64,000 nt of DNA, from positions 1 through 64,000 of the forward strand of contig CAYSMF010000004.1 of NCBI GenBank assembly GCA_964432155.1, read 5' to 3'. Below are positions 43,701 through 51,971 of the stretch, one piece after another. The notes under the pieces were generated by a model, which ran no database searches, was not told the DNA's origin, and worked only from the letters and a program-made list of their open reading frames with translations. Numbering within the stretch: position 1 is the first letter of the stretch; each line of letters starts with the position of its first letter. The translations under genes and the position numbers were made by a program. The stretch comes from UBA10438 sp964432155. GTDB lineage: Bacteria > Bacteroidota > Ignavibacteria > Kapaibacteriales > Kapaibacteriaceae.

Positions 43701-44047
43701 AGATCCTGCCACGTAACGTTCTACGTGAACCTTGGGTCAACCTCCTCGACCTTCGCATTCTTCAGCAAATCCCTGCATTCTCCGATCACACAATTCAGTT
43801 CTCACTCGACGTACAAAACGTACTCAACCTTGTGAATCCTGAATGGGGCTTGCAGCGCTTCGTCGATTTCCAAAGTGCAAATGTGTTCGGCTTGGTACTC
43901 GACAACAATGGCAAACCATTCGATGCACAGGGACGCCTCCGCATGACCTACACAGAGCCGGTAACAAACAACCAGCCTGGCGTGTATATCACTGACAACT
44001 TCTTCTCACGGTGGCGAATGCAGCTTGGCGTTCGCTACACGTTCTAA
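40739..44047 (+). CDS. Oar-like TonB-dependent outer-membrane receptor
   Basis: The 1102-residue protein has a signal peptide (cleavage after MVHAQ), a carboxypeptidase-regulatory-like beta-sandwich (about 28-115: GSITGTVKGDIPLVGATI...GQYLIRGVRPGTYTL), a TonB plug region (about 120-260: INRSISDIARINPYANQ, RFNNFQIDGAVANDVF, GGLVNAITRGGTNTFRGSVFAY) and a large beta-barrel ending WRMQLGVRYTF with the C-terminal Phe of outer-membrane barrels. It takes up a large or scarce substrate, or serves adhesion like Myxococcus Oar. It leads an operon with a DUF4397 lipoprotein (TAATG overlap) and a secreted nuclease-like protein. ATG 40739 or 40745 may be used. Confidence 0.93.
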   Translation: MPMTRCFAVFILTVCFCMPLMVHAQGVTTGSITGTVKGDIPLVGATIKAISAGTGSVYGAISKSRGQYLIRGVRPGTYTLIATYVGFEPDTVRNVLVDVGEATTVNIQLETSKRKRSEVVIAADRDPLFDPGRTGSGSTISEQAISAAPSINRSISDIARINPYANQTQTAGSDGLQGISIMGVNSRFNNFQIDGAVANDVFALGSAGTAGSQANSNFLSLDAIERLRVNVSPYDIRQSGFTGGLVNAITRGGTNTFRGSVFAYGRNQDLVGVSPDAARRPFDKFYDYQFGGRLGGPIIKDKLLFHVTAEARLRSTPVEVSLNDPTALNNFPVPSQDLDRIIAITRNRYGYDAGGYGITNTRNNTINMIARLDYNINEAHKLQLRHNFTYGIQDRNLLRNNLNYSLLSRMNTFESLNNQTVMQLNSVLSQEFSNELRVSYTQTNDRRILPTDGSGNPIPFPEVRIQVGSGLNVILGPERSSQANALDQTLIALTDDLTWFLGDHTVTVGTHNEFSRFNNLFIQDFYGSYQFPTIDAYEIGQANYYRVSYANDSVTGGDLQPRAAWNMMQLGFYAQDEWQVNDQLRLTGGVRVDVPLYLSTPYENPTFAAAFPGRSTSEVPSGSILFSPRVGFNYDISGDKTWQLRGGTGVFTGRVAAVWLSNQYSNTGIDLFRAELGGNNLPNAITSNGIPVTWDLRVPAPRPGDPGYPGLPINTAAINITDQNFRLPQVWRSTLATDIKLTQGLTFTVEGMYGSFLNQVDYANLNLRRSNLRFISGGDTLVGVSPLDGRPLYAGGSADSLVDRRFTQVILLRSRSAGYQYSVSGQLRMDEVNRIVPGLGVMLMYTYGRTQDLNSSTAATATSQWTSTDAIDPNNVTLGNSSFDMLHRISVSGSYRITWDKDIWTSIGIFYSGNSGRPYSLSYAQDYNGDNAAGGNDLVYVPKPEDYGTKIVIPQPTDATDLRSPDQIWQQIMAFIDANPMIKQYQGQILPRNVLREPWVNLLDLRILQQIPAFSDHTIQFSLDVQNVLNLVNPEWGLQRFVDFQSANVFGLVLDNNGKPFDAQGRLRMTYTEPVTNNQPGVYITDNFFSRWRMQLGVRYTF

Positions 44048-44736
44048 TGGCATCACACATGAAGCGTCTTCATCTTCACCTACTCACGGTGTCCTTGCTT
44101 GCACTCTTTGGATGCAGCGACGGTGTGATTTCATTCCCAACACCTGAGCCTGCACAGCTCCGCATCGTCAACACCACGCGCAATGTTGCGCAGCTGCGCG
44201 TGACTATCGATAGCGCTTCGTATGTCGACGTACCTCGCGGCACGGCATCGGATTTTACCGGTGTTCCTGCGGGTCGCCCAGTGAAGTTTTTCTTCGGCTC
44301 CCCATCACGCAACTATCGGACGGATCTCCGATTCACACTTGGTGGCAGCGCACGTGTGTTGCTCTTTGTCTGGGGAGACTCGTCGAGCGTGATCGAGTAC
44401 CGTCGCGAGATTCAAGACACCGTGCTCCCTCCTGGCACTGCAAACTCCTTCGTGCGCTTCACGCACATGGGTGGTTCAACGGGTGTCGGTTTTTACGAAG
44501 TGGACGTATGGGTTAACGGACAGACAAAGCTCACTCCGGAGTTCTTTGATCCGGGTAAGAGCTCATCACATTACACGCAACTTGCGCCAGGCACCTACAC
44601 CTTCGAGATACGCGAGTACGGAACAACAACGGTGTTGGCCACACTTCCAAACGTCGAACTCCGTGCCGGTACTTCATACATGCTCTACAGCTATGATGCA
44701 GACGTACCTGGCGAACTTCAACTAGGCATTTTCTAA
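44047..44736 (+). CDS. DUF4397-type lipoprotein
   Basis: The 229-residue protein has a lipoprotein signal ending LLALFGC and two beta-sandwich-like halves with the DUF4397 pattern: AQLRIVNTTRNVAQLRVTID, VPRGTASDFTGVPAGRPVKFFF, then VRFTHMGGS and LAPGTYTFEIREYG. DUF4397 proteins are envelope or surface proteins of unknown role. The ATG at 44047 overlaps the receptor stop (TAATG); ATG 44059, right at the signal peptide, is an alternative. It probably works with the receptor at the outer membrane (inference). Confidence 0.8.
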   Translation: MASHMKRLHLHLLTVSLLALFGCSDGVISFPTPEPAQLRIVNTTRNVAQLRVTIDSASYVDVPRGTASDFTGVPAGRPVKFFFGSPSRNYRTDLRFTLGGSARVLLFVWGDSSSVIEYRREIQDTVLPPGTANSFVRFTHMGGSTGVGFYEVDVWVNGQTKLTPEFFDPGKSSSHYTQLAPGTYTFEIREYGTTTVLATLPNVELRAGTSYMLYSYDADVPGELQLGIF

Positions 44737-44758
44737 TTCTTATCCAGGATCACGTAAC

Positions 44759-46537
44759 ATGATGCAACGCGTTACTCTTCACGCAGCACTGCTGTGCCTA
44801 TTGAGCATGGCTGCCGTTGCGCAAGACCCAGTTTCTATCGCAGATGCGAAGAAGCTGGATTTCGGCGCAACTGTCTCTAAGATCGCAGGACGTGTGACGT
44901 CGTCGATCGAACTGTCCAATGTCGTGTACATGCAGGACCGCACAGGTGGTATCGCGATATTCAACGAGAACATGCGTCTCGGTGTAAAGATTGGTGATTC
45001 CGTCATCGTTGAGAACGGCACGCTGGCTGAGTTCGGAAATACGACAGGAGCTCCAGGTACAGGCCTGACGCAGCTCACAGGCAACACACTCCGCTTTACT
45101 GTCGTACCGGGTGCGCGTGTCGACCCATCTGCTCGCTCGATCTCGATTCCACTTATCGGCGAAGGTGTCGAAGGTCAACTCGTGCGCATCCGTCGACTGA
45201 AGATGATCGAGAGCGGACGCTTTGAGGGTAACCGCAGCTACAATGCGATGGACAACTCTGGCAACGACATTGTTGTGCGCATCGACCGCGCGTGTGAAAT
45301 CGGCGTAAACAATCTCGAAATCCCTACTGGTGAAATCGACATCATCGGCGTCGTGAGTCAATTCCGCGGGACGTACCAGATTCTCCCGCGCCTTGCGCAA
45401 GACGTTGGGCTCCCTCCAATCGTTGCTGACACCGTGAGCAAGAACCGTACGATCGATATCACAACCTGGAACCTTGAGTGGTTCGGCTGGGCCGACTCGA
45501 CACGTGGTCCGTTCAACAAGACACTTCAGCGTCAGCGTATCCGTACGATCATGGACACGATTAAGGCCGACATCTACGCGCTGCAAGAAGTGCTCACTGA
45601 CGAAGCACTTGCTTCCCTCAGCGACTCAATCGTCGGTGGCTATCGTCGCATCTTCAACTCAGACATTCCATCAGACCAGAAGATGGCCTACATCTACAAC
45701 CCAGCAACGGTGACACCAGTGTCGACAGGACTTGCTGTAAACGGTGGATCACAAGCGTGGGCCAATGGTCGCTTCCCACTACGCATGACGTTTGATGTGG
45801 CTGGTGGCAAGAGAATGGTCGTCTTCAATATTCACGGCAAGGCAACAGACTCTGCGACTGCTTCGACGGACTACCAACGTCGCAAGACGGACGCTGAGAC
45901 GTTCCATGCGTACCTGCGCGACTTCTATGCCGATTCGTCAGTCGTCGTGCTCGGCGACTTTAACGATCGCCTCATCGGTACGAATGTTGACTCGACTCTT
46001 CCATCCTGCTACGGCGTGTTCACAAACGACGCACAAGGCTGGAAGGCTACGACACTCCCGCTCGAACAGGAAGGTCTGTCGTCGTACCTCGGATTTAACC
46101 GCTCCTTCATCGATCATATCCTGATCAATAGCAAGGTCGTACCGGTGTACTATCGCGCATACCTCGAATCACCAGAGCGTTATCTGACATCCTACTCATC
46201 AACTGTGTCTGACCACCGCCCTGTAACGCTGCGGTTGTGGAATGATGGAACAGTTGGTGTGAATGACCAAAGCGTTCTGCCGGCATCAGCAGTCCGCGTT
46301 TCGCCGAACCCGATGTCTACAGCCGGCATGGTAGAAGTCGTAGCTGAACAAGGTGGTACGTTGCGCGTTGACCTCTTCTCAGTTTCTGGCGAGCAGATCA
46401 ACGTTGTGAACGAATCACTTGCTCCATCGATTCGCTTGGTGACGCTTCCTGTTGACCAACTGGCCAACGGCTCATACACACTGGTTGTGCGACTGAACGG
46501 CTCTGTCCATACATCACGCGTGGTCGTCAACCGATAA
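44759..46537 (+). CDS. Secreted endonuclease/exonuclease/phosphatase-family protein with T9SS-like tail
   Basis: The 592-residue protein has a signal peptide (cleavage after AAVAQ), an N-terminal OB-fold-like region (about 25-220, YMQDRTGGIAIFNENMRLGVKIGDSV), an EEP catalytic domain (about 230-490: ITTWNLEWFG, ALQEV, VVLGDFNDR, FIDHILI, SDHRPVTL) and a C-terminal sorting domain (about 510-592: VSPNPMS...LANGSYTLVVRLNG...VVVNR). The metal and catalytic residues of the DNase I-like fold (Asn, Glu, Asp-x-Asn, Asp-His) are present. Substrate may be extracellular nucleic acid or a phosphodiester. It is last in the operon with the Oar-like receptor. Confidence 0.88.
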   Translation: MMQRVTLHAALLCLLSMAAVAQDPVSIADAKKLDFGATVSKIAGRVTSSIELSNVVYMQDRTGGIAIFNENMRLGVKIGDSVIVENGTLAEFGNTTGAPGTGLTQLTGNTLRFTVVPGARVDPSARSISIPLIGEGVEGQLVRIRRLKMIESGRFEGNRSYNAMDNSGNDIVVRIDRACEIGVNNLEIPTGEIDIIGVVSQFRGTYQILPRLAQDVGLPPIVADTVSKNRTIDITTWNLEWFGWADSTRGPFNKTLQRQRIRTIMDTIKADIYALQEVLTDEALASLSDSIVGGYRRIFNSDIPSDQKMAYIYNPATVTPVSTGLAVNGGSQAWANGRFPLRMTFDVAGGKRMVVFNIHGKATDSATASTDYQRRKTDAETFHAYLRDFYADSSVVVLGDFNDRLIGTNVDSTLPSCYGVFTNDAQGWKATTLPLEQEGLSSYLGFNRSFIDHILINSKVVPVYYRAYLESPERYLTSYSSTVSDHRPVTLRLWNDGTVGVNDQSVLPASAVRVSPNPMSTAGMVEVVAEQGGTLRVDLFSVSGEQINVVNESLAPSIRLVTLPVDQLANGSYTLVVRLNGSVHTSRVVVNR

Positions 46538-46560
46538 CATACACGTAATCGATATTCAAC

Positions 46561-46602
46561 GCGGGATGTAGACGTTCTTGTCTGCATCCCGCTGTTCGTT
46601 TT
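46561..46602 (+). terminator. Rho-independent terminator after the receptor/nuclease operon
   Basis: A stem of GCGGGATG...AGAC pairs with GTCT...CATCCCGC (46561-46592) with a short loop, followed by TGTTCGTTTT. It lies 24 bases after the nuclease stop and ends at the stop of the convergent rsmE gene. Confidence 0.75.
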
Positions 46603-47275
46603 ACCGGAGAGCTATAACGGTGCTTACGAGCGCGATCGCAGCGGTTTCCGCTCGCAGGCGCGTCGATCCAACGGCCCATCGCTGCGTCTGCGGCAGTCCA
46701 TCAAGGATCGCCTTTTCTCGATCAGAAAAGTCACCTTCGGGTCCGACGATCACCGTCACATCACCCGACAGCACCTGCTGTGTTGGACGTGCTCCACGGT
46801 CGTCGCCAACGATAACGGTGCTTCCCCAGGCAACAGCATCAATCGTCGCGGGTGGTAGGAGTTCGGGCAACCATGCAACACCACATTGCGTGACCGCCGC
46901 GATGGCCTTTGCACGAAGTCGATCCATGCTCACACGTTGATGCTGACATCGGTCCGCCAGGAGTGGAACAAAGCATGTCACTCCGAGCTCAACGGCCTTT
47001 TCAAGAGCAAACTCAAAGCGATCACGGTTGTCGAGATTCGACATCACTAACGTCAGCGAAGCTGGTCTCGGACGGGTCTCCATCTCATGCACAGCGAGTT
47101 GAACATCCGTTCCACGTCGCACAACACTACAGAGGCCTACGAGCCCCCTACCGTTGAGCACACGAACACGTTCGCCATCGCGCAGTCGCAGCGCAGCTAC
47201 GTGACGACGGGTGGCCTCGTCGAGGGCAACACCCGAATCGTTGGGGCCGAAGTCGGCGATGAAGAGATGATCCAT
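46601..47275 (-). CDS. rsmE: 16S rRNA m3U1498 methyltransferase
   Basis: The 224-residue SPOUT-family enzyme methylates N3 of U1498 in 16S rRNA using SAM. Landmarks are an N-terminal PUA-like part (HVAALRLRDGERVRVLNGRG), LEKAVELGVTCFVPLLADRCQ and the knotted SAM site VIVGPEGDFSDREK followed by RLRAETAAIALVS. Length is slightly below the usual 240. The ATG at 47275 has no evident ribosome-binding site. It diverges from the first crotonase gene. Confidence 0.92.
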   Translation of the reverse strand: MDHLFIADFGPNDSGVALDEATRRHVAALRLRDGERVRVLNGRGLVGLCSVVRRGTDVQLAVHEMETRPRPASLTLVMSNLDNRDRFEFALEKAVELGVTCFVPLLADRCQHQRVSMDRLRAKAIAAVTQCGVAWLPELLPPATIDAVAWGSTVIVGDDRGARPTQQVLSGDVTVIVGPEGDFSDREKAILDGLPQTQRWAVGSTRLRAETAAIALVSTVIALR

Positions 47276-47292
47276 AGGGCTTCGAACATGCG

Positions 47293-47300
47293 TATTTTCG
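47293..47300 (+). promoter_or_regulatory. TATTTTCG promoter-like box before the first crotonase gene
   Basis: A 7-of-8 match to TAnnTTTG; the predicted start near 47305 is about 22 bases before ATG 47327. Confidence 0.3.
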
Positions 47301-47326
47301 AGCTCTTAGCAATCATCTGGCTCTCT

Positions 47327-48109
47327 ATGACACCCTCATTTACGTGCATTGAAACCTACGTCCCACAGCGTGGCGTGGGAGCAATTAAGCTCAACCGACC
47401 TGCAGTCCTGAATGCGTTGAGTCTGCAGACGATGATCGAGCTTGTTCAAGCCTTCGAGACATTTGATGCAGACCCCACAATTGGTTGCATCGTTCTTCAC
47501 GGCAACGAAAAGGCCTTTGCTGCTGGTGCCGACATCACGGAGATGTCGGATGCATCACTGACGACAATGCTTGAGCGCGATCAGTTTGCGCGCTGGGAGC
47601 GCATTCGTCAGGTAAAGACACCGATCATCGCAGCCGTGAGCGGCTTCGCTCTCGGTGGCGGATGCGAGCTCGCAATGCATGCGGACATGATTGTTGCCAG
47701 CGACACAGCGCAATTCGGTCAACCCGAGATCAATATCGGCGTGATGCCCGGCGCAGGTGGTACGCAGCGTCTTACGCGCGCAGTCGGCAAGGCACTTGCC
47801 ATGGAAATCGTGCTGACGGGACGGATGATCAGCGCAACACAAGCGCAAGCCGCAGGACTCGTCAATCGCGTTGTACCTGTCGAATACTATCTGCAGGAAG
47901 CGTTTGCACTCGCTGGTGATGTGGCCTCGAAGGCACCGGTTGCCTCGCGCCTGGCCAAGGAGGCCGTCTTGAAGGCGTTCTCGACAACGCTTGAAGGCGG
48001 ACTCGAGTTTGAGCGAAAGAACTTCTACATGCTCTTCGCTACCGAAGATCAGAAAGAAGGCATGGCTGCATTTGTAGAAAAGCGTAAACCTGAATGGAAG
48101 GGCCGGTAA
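47327..48109 (+). CDS. Enoyl-CoA hydratase (crotonase family, copy 1)
   Basis: The 260-residue protein hydrates trans-2-enoyl-CoA in beta-oxidation-type pathways. It has the oxyanion-hole region FAAGADITEM and the two catalytic glutamates in GGGCELAM and FGQPEINIGVMPG, then GGTQRL. The ATG at 47327 (MTPSFTCIETYVP) fits the family start; the frame runs open upstream into rsmE. Two bases separate it from the PaaG-like gene. Confidence 0.9.
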   Translation: MTPSFTCIETYVPQRGVGAIKLNRPAVLNALSLQTMIELVQAFETFDADPTIGCIVLHGNEKAFAAGADITEMSDASLTTMLERDQFARWERIRQVKTPIIAAVSGFALGGGCELAMHADMIVASDTAQFGQPEINIGVMPGAGGTQRLTRAVGKALAMEIVLTGRMISATQAQAAGLVNRVVPVEYYLQEAFALAGDVASKAPVASRLAKEAVLKAFSTTLEGGLEFERKNFYMLFATEDQKEGMAAFVEKRKPEWKGR

Positions 48110-48111
48110 GC

Positions 48112-48900
48112 ATGAGCGCATTTGAAACAATCCTCTACACGGTTGCCGACGGCGTTGGTACGATTACGTTGAATCGACCAGACTCGTATAACGCTGCCAA
48201 TGAACAACTCACGACTGAGTTGCAACATGCGCTGGCTGACGCCCGCGACAACGACGCTGTTCGCTGCGTTGTCCTCACAGGTGCTGGCAAAGCCTTCTGC
48301 TCTGGACAAGACCTGAAGGATGCTCCAAAGTCTGGCGATAAGCGGGATCTCAAGGACTCGCTGCAACGTCGCTATAACCCGATCATCCGCTTGATGCGCT
48401 CAATGCCCAAGCCTATTATCTGCGGTATCAATGGCGTCGCTGCTGGTGCGGGTCTCTCTCTCGCTCTTGCTGCTGACGTGCGCATCATGAGTTCCTCCGC
48501 ACGACTTGTTGAAGCGTTTATCGGCATTGCATTGATTCCAGACTCCGGCGCTACATGGTTCTACCCACGCATGTTAGGGTATGCCAAGGCATTCGAGTTT
48601 GCAACTCTCAACAAGCCGATGACAGCCGAACAGGCGCTCCAACTTGGGATGGTAAACAGTGTGGTTCACCCGAAAGCGTTTGCCCATGCACTCGCTGCGG
48701 CTGCATCGCAGTACGCCTCGGGTCCGACACAGACCTACGGATTTGTGAAGCAACTTCTCCAGCAAGGACTTCAATCATCGCTCGATGAGATGCTCGATGC
48801 CGAAGCAGAGTATCAACAGCGCGCTGGCGACTCTTCAGACTACTCCGAGGGGGTTCGCGCGTTTATCGAAAAGCGCCCACCATCCTTCACCGGTCGATAA
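48112..48900 (+). CDS. PaaG-like enoyl-CoA isomerase/hydratase (crotonase copy 2)
   Basis: The 262-residue crotonase lacks both hydratase glutamates: the segments read AAGAGLSLAL and EAFIGIALIPDSGATW. The IPDSG aspartate is the catalytic residue of PaaG-type isomerases, which act on ring-epoxide or 2,3/3,4-enoyl-CoA esters. Other marks are FCSGQDLKD and the C-terminal EKRPPSFTGR. The 2-base gap from copy 1 implies one transcript. Whether its substrate is phenylacetyl-CoA-derived is unknown; no other paa genes are seen. Confidence 0.85.
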   Translation: MSAFETILYTVADGVGTITLNRPDSYNAANEQLTTELQHALADARDNDAVRCVVLTGAGKAFCSGQDLKDAPKSGDKRDLKDSLQRRYNPIIRLMRSMPKPIICGINGVAAGAGLSLALAADVRIMSSSARLVEAFIGIALIPDSGATWFYPRMLGYAKAFEFATLNKPMTAEQALQLGMVNSVVHPKAFAHALAAAASQYASGPTQTYGFVKQLLQQGLQSSLDEMLDAEAEYQQRAGDSSDYSEGVRAFIEKRPPSFTGR

Positions 48901-48918
48901 TCGAATTCAGGGGGCGAC

Positions 48919-51048
48919 ATGGCAACGGCGAAGCAGACACTATTCGAACAGATTCGTGAAGAAGATCGTGCCACCCACCAACAGAGTGGTCTCGTTGCTT
49001 CGCAACCTCTTCGCATTGCCATCATCATTCTTGCTACGCTTGCACTGGCAGCATTCCTGCCCGGTGCGCTCGGTGATACGCAAGGTACAGAGTACGATCG
49101 TTCACGCGTCGGAAGCACGTGGACGGACGAGACGATCGTGGCTGCGTATCCCTTCCCTGTCTCCAAGAATGCCGACTCGCTTGCGCAAGAGCGTGCACGT
49201 GCGCAAAGCAGCGAACCAGCACGTGTTCGTCGAACGCCGAATGCACAGGAGATTGCATTCTCGCGCATCTCCACACTTGCGGCACGACTCAACCCAACCG
49301 CAGGCGGGATCGTTTTGTCCCGTGGACGAGCAATCCTCAACGACATCTATCAACGCGACATCATCGATGGCGATGATGCACGTATTCCAACTGACATTGT
49401 GCTTGAGCTGGGTGTAAACGGTTCGGAGACTGTGCTCTCTCGAAGCGGCATTCGCGACTCACTTGATGCGGCAGTTACTATCGATGCGCGTCTTACAGAT
49501 CTACCGACCGATGATCGACGTGCTATTGTCGAGGGACTGCATAGCTGCATAGTGCCGACACTTCGCGTTGATGAACGTGCTTGGCAAGAAGCACAGTCGA
49601 TCGCCGTGCAGAACGTAGCTACGACATCAGAGATCGTGCAGCAGGGCGACGTGCTTGTTCGCAAGGGGCAACGTGTTGATGAAGCAACGATTCGTCGCCT
49701 CGCGGCATATCGCTATGGCGAGTTTCTGCGGTCCTCGTCGTCGTTCTCCATCCTCGTTGCACTTGGCGCTCTCGGACATGCTGCGGTGCTGATCAGCATC
49801 ATCGTTCTCTACCTGTATTTCATCCGTCGTACATCCTACCTCCGCAACGGACAGCTCGCCACGCTCATCACGATGCCGGTAGTATCGGCAGCACTTGGCT
49901 GGCTCACGATCATCCTTCCAACGGATCTTCCGCTTGAGTACAGCATCATTGTGCCTGGATTTGCGATGCTGGTGTCGATCCTGTACGATGCACGCACCTC
50001 CATTGTCGTCACACTTGTGTGCTCGATGGCTGTGGCAGCTGCTCGTGGCAACGACCATGTGATCGCAGTGGTGCTTGTTGTTGGCGGTGTGATGGCTGCG
50101 TATTCTGCGACAAATCTTCGTTCGCGAACACAGGTGTTCACGTCGATCGCGGCAATCTTCGTCGGTCTAGCCGTTGTGACAGTGTCGATTTCGCTTGAGC
50201 GTGCAGCGCCGTTTCTGAGCGTCTTGCTTGAGCTTGGCGGTGTGGCCGTCAACGCTGTGGTAAGCCCATTGCTCGCCATCGCAGTTGTGCTTGTGATGGA
50301 GCGTAGCCTCAATATCGCTACCGACCTTCGCCTAGAAGACTTCGACAACATCAATCATCCCCTGCTTCAACAGCTCAATGAGCGTGCACCTGGTACCTAC
50401 CAGCATACGATGGCCGTTGTGCGCCTGAGTGAGTCTGCAGCAGCGGCGATCGGCGCAAACGCACTCTTGGCTCGCGTCGGCGCGCTCTACCACGACATCG
50501 GAAAGATTGAGAAGTCGGAATACTTCATTGAGAATCAGATCGACATCGACAATAAGCATGACCGTCTTCCACCGAAGAGAAGTGCAGCGATCATTCGCCA
50601 ACACGTACAAGACGGTATTGAACTTGCACGCGAGTATCGTCTTCCAGAGCGGATCTGGAAGTTCATTCCGATGCACCACGGAACGATTGTTATCAAGCAC
50701 TTCTATGCTAAGGCCGTGGCAGATGCGCAGGGCACTGGAGTCGTTGTCGACGAGGCCGACTTCCGCTACCCGGGACCAAAGCCGGATGGAAAAGAAACAG
50801 CTATCGTCATGCTTGCCGATGCATGTGAGGCGATCTCACGTCTTGTTGACACATCGCACCGCGAGGATATTGAGCGCGCCGTCGAGCAGGTGGTCCTTGA
50901 TCGCATCACCGATGGACAGCTGAGCGAAACACCGCTGACACTGGCTGACCTTGATCTGGTGCGTGAATCCTTCGTCAAGAGTTTGCTCGGCTCGTCGCAC
51001 CAACGCGTGCGGTATCGCGAAGTCACAGACCAATCAGACAACGCCTGA
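48919..51048 (+). CDS. PgpH-like membrane HD-domain phosphodiesterase (7TM-HD)
   Basis: The 709-residue protein has one N-terminal helix (about 32-50), an extracytoplasmic 7TMR-HDED-like domain (about 60-270), a block of about six to seven membrane helices (about 275-470) and a cytoplasmic HD domain with GTYQHTMAVV, LYHDIGKIEK, IPMHHGT and a metal-binding MLADACEA segment. This is the architecture of PgpH, which hydrolyses cyclic di-AMP to pApA. AGGGGG lies before the ATG. The stop overlaps the xerD start by one base (TGATG). Confidence 0.88.
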   Translation: MATAKQTLFEQIREEDRATHQQSGLVASQPLRIAIIILATLALAAFLPGALGDTQGTEYDRSRVGSTWTDETIVAAYPFPVSKNADSLAQERARAQSSEPARVRRTPNAQEIAFSRISTLAARLNPTAGGIVLSRGRAILNDIYQRDIIDGDDARIPTDIVLELGVNGSETVLSRSGIRDSLDAAVTIDARLTDLPTDDRRAIVEGLHSCIVPTLRVDERAWQEAQSIAVQNVATTSEIVQQGDVLVRKGQRVDEATIRRLAAYRYGEFLRSSSSFSILVALGALGHAAVLISIIVLYLYFIRRTSYLRNGQLATLITMPVVSAALGWLTIILPTDLPLEYSIIVPGFAMLVSILYDARTSIVVTLVCSMAVAAARGNDHVIAVVLVVGGVMAAYSATNLRSRTQVFTSIAAIFVGLAVVTVSISLERAAPFLSVLLELGGVAVNAVVSPLLAIAVVLVMERSLNIATDLRLEDFDNINHPLLQQLNERAPGTYQHTMAVVRLSESAAAAIGANALLARVGALYHDIGKIEKSEYFIENQIDIDNKHDRLPPKRSAAIIRQHVQDGIELAREYRLPERIWKFIPMHHGTIVIKHFYAKAVADAQGTGVVVDEADFRYPGPKPDGKETAIVMLADACEAISRLVDTSHREDIERAVEQVVLDRITDGQLSETPLTLADLDLVRESFVKSLLGSSHQRVRYREVTDQSDNA

Positions 51049-51971
51049 TGGAACTCCCACCGCTCTTCGCGAGAGACATACGGCAGTTTCTGCAGTACCT
51101 CAACCTAGAGCGAGGCTTAGCCGAAACAACCCGTAGCGCGTACAGGCACGACATCACACAGCTCGCACAATATCTGCTTGAGCAACAATGCTCGTCGTTT
51201 GCAGATGCGTCGCTTGTGCACCTCCGAGGTTTCTTTACCACACTTGCAGAGGCCGGCCTCGGCACGACAAGTCGCGCCCGCTACCTGTCGTCGATCAAGC
51301 ATCTGTACCGCTATCTCCTCACGAACGGACGCATTACGGCCGACGTGACTGAGTCGATGGAGCTACCTCGATCTCGGCGCATTCTTCCGGACTGTCTATC
51401 GGTTGATGAAATGCTGCGGATCCTCAGCGCATTTGGAGACGACTCGGCATACGAGGTTCGGAATCGTGCTATGCTCGAGACCATGTATGCGTGTGGACTT
51501 CGTGTGAGTGAGCTTATTTCGCTTCGACAGCGCGACGTCTTACATGACGTCGAGATCATTCGCGTCTTCGGCAAGGGCTCAAAGGAGCGTATCGTACCAA
51601 TTGGATCTGAAGCGCTTGCCTGGATTGCACGTTACCAGCAGATTGGGCGAGGTGCGCTCATCAAGCACGCGCAAACGGACGACATGTTGTTCCTCTCATC
51701 ACGCGGAACAAAGCTCTCGCGAATGTCGCTATGGAAGATCATACAAGAAGCGTGCACCAGAGCCAACATCACACAACATGTTCATCCGCACATGTTTCGT
51801 CATTCGTTTGCCACGCATTTACTTGAGGGCGGAGCTGATCTTCGCGCCGTTCAGGAAATGCTCGGTCATGCCGACATTGCAACGACCCAGATCTACACAC
51901 ACATCGATCGCGACTACGTGAAAGAAGTGCATACGTTGTTTCATCCTCGCTCCCATCAGCGCTCGTCATGA
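51048..51971 (+). CDS. xerD: XerD-type tyrosine recombinase
   Basis: The 307-residue protein has an N-terminal SAM-like core-binding domain (FLQYLNLERGLAETTRSAYRHDI) and a catalytic domain with Arg in CGLRVSELISL, Lys in GKGSKERIVPI, the HxxR segment HMFRHSFATHLL, and LGHADIATTQIYTHI with the tyrosine nucleophile. The size and motifs match Xer recombinases that resolve chromosome dimers at dif sites. Nothing nearby suggests a mobile element. XerC is possible but the sequence reads more like XerD. The end overlaps the next gene as ATGA. Confidence 0.92.
   Translation: MELPPLFARDIRQFLQYLNLERGLAETTRSAYRHDITQLAQYLLEQQCSSFADASLVHLRGFFTTLAEAGLGTTSRARYLSSIKHLYRYLLTNGRITADVTESMELPRSRRILPDCLSVDEMLRILSAFGDDSAYEVRNRAMLETMYACGLRVSELISLRQRDVLHDVEIIRVFGKGSKERIVPIGSEALAWIARYQQIGRGALIKHAQTDDMLFLSSRGTKLSRMSLWKIIQEACTRANITQHVHPHMFRHSFATHLLEGGADLRAVQEMLGHADIATTQIYTHIDRDYVKEVHTLFHPRSHQRSS

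Noticed and set aside
44798..45586. 262-codon open frame antisense to the secreted nuclease
   Set aside because: The plus-strand frame has the full EEP motif set and sorting domain; the antisense product has no recognisable pattern.
51048..51971. Tyrosine recombinase as integrase of a mobile element
   Set aside because: Size and motifs are those of housekeeping XerD. It is translationally coupled to neighbours, and no attachment repeats, tRNA junction or cargo genes are present.
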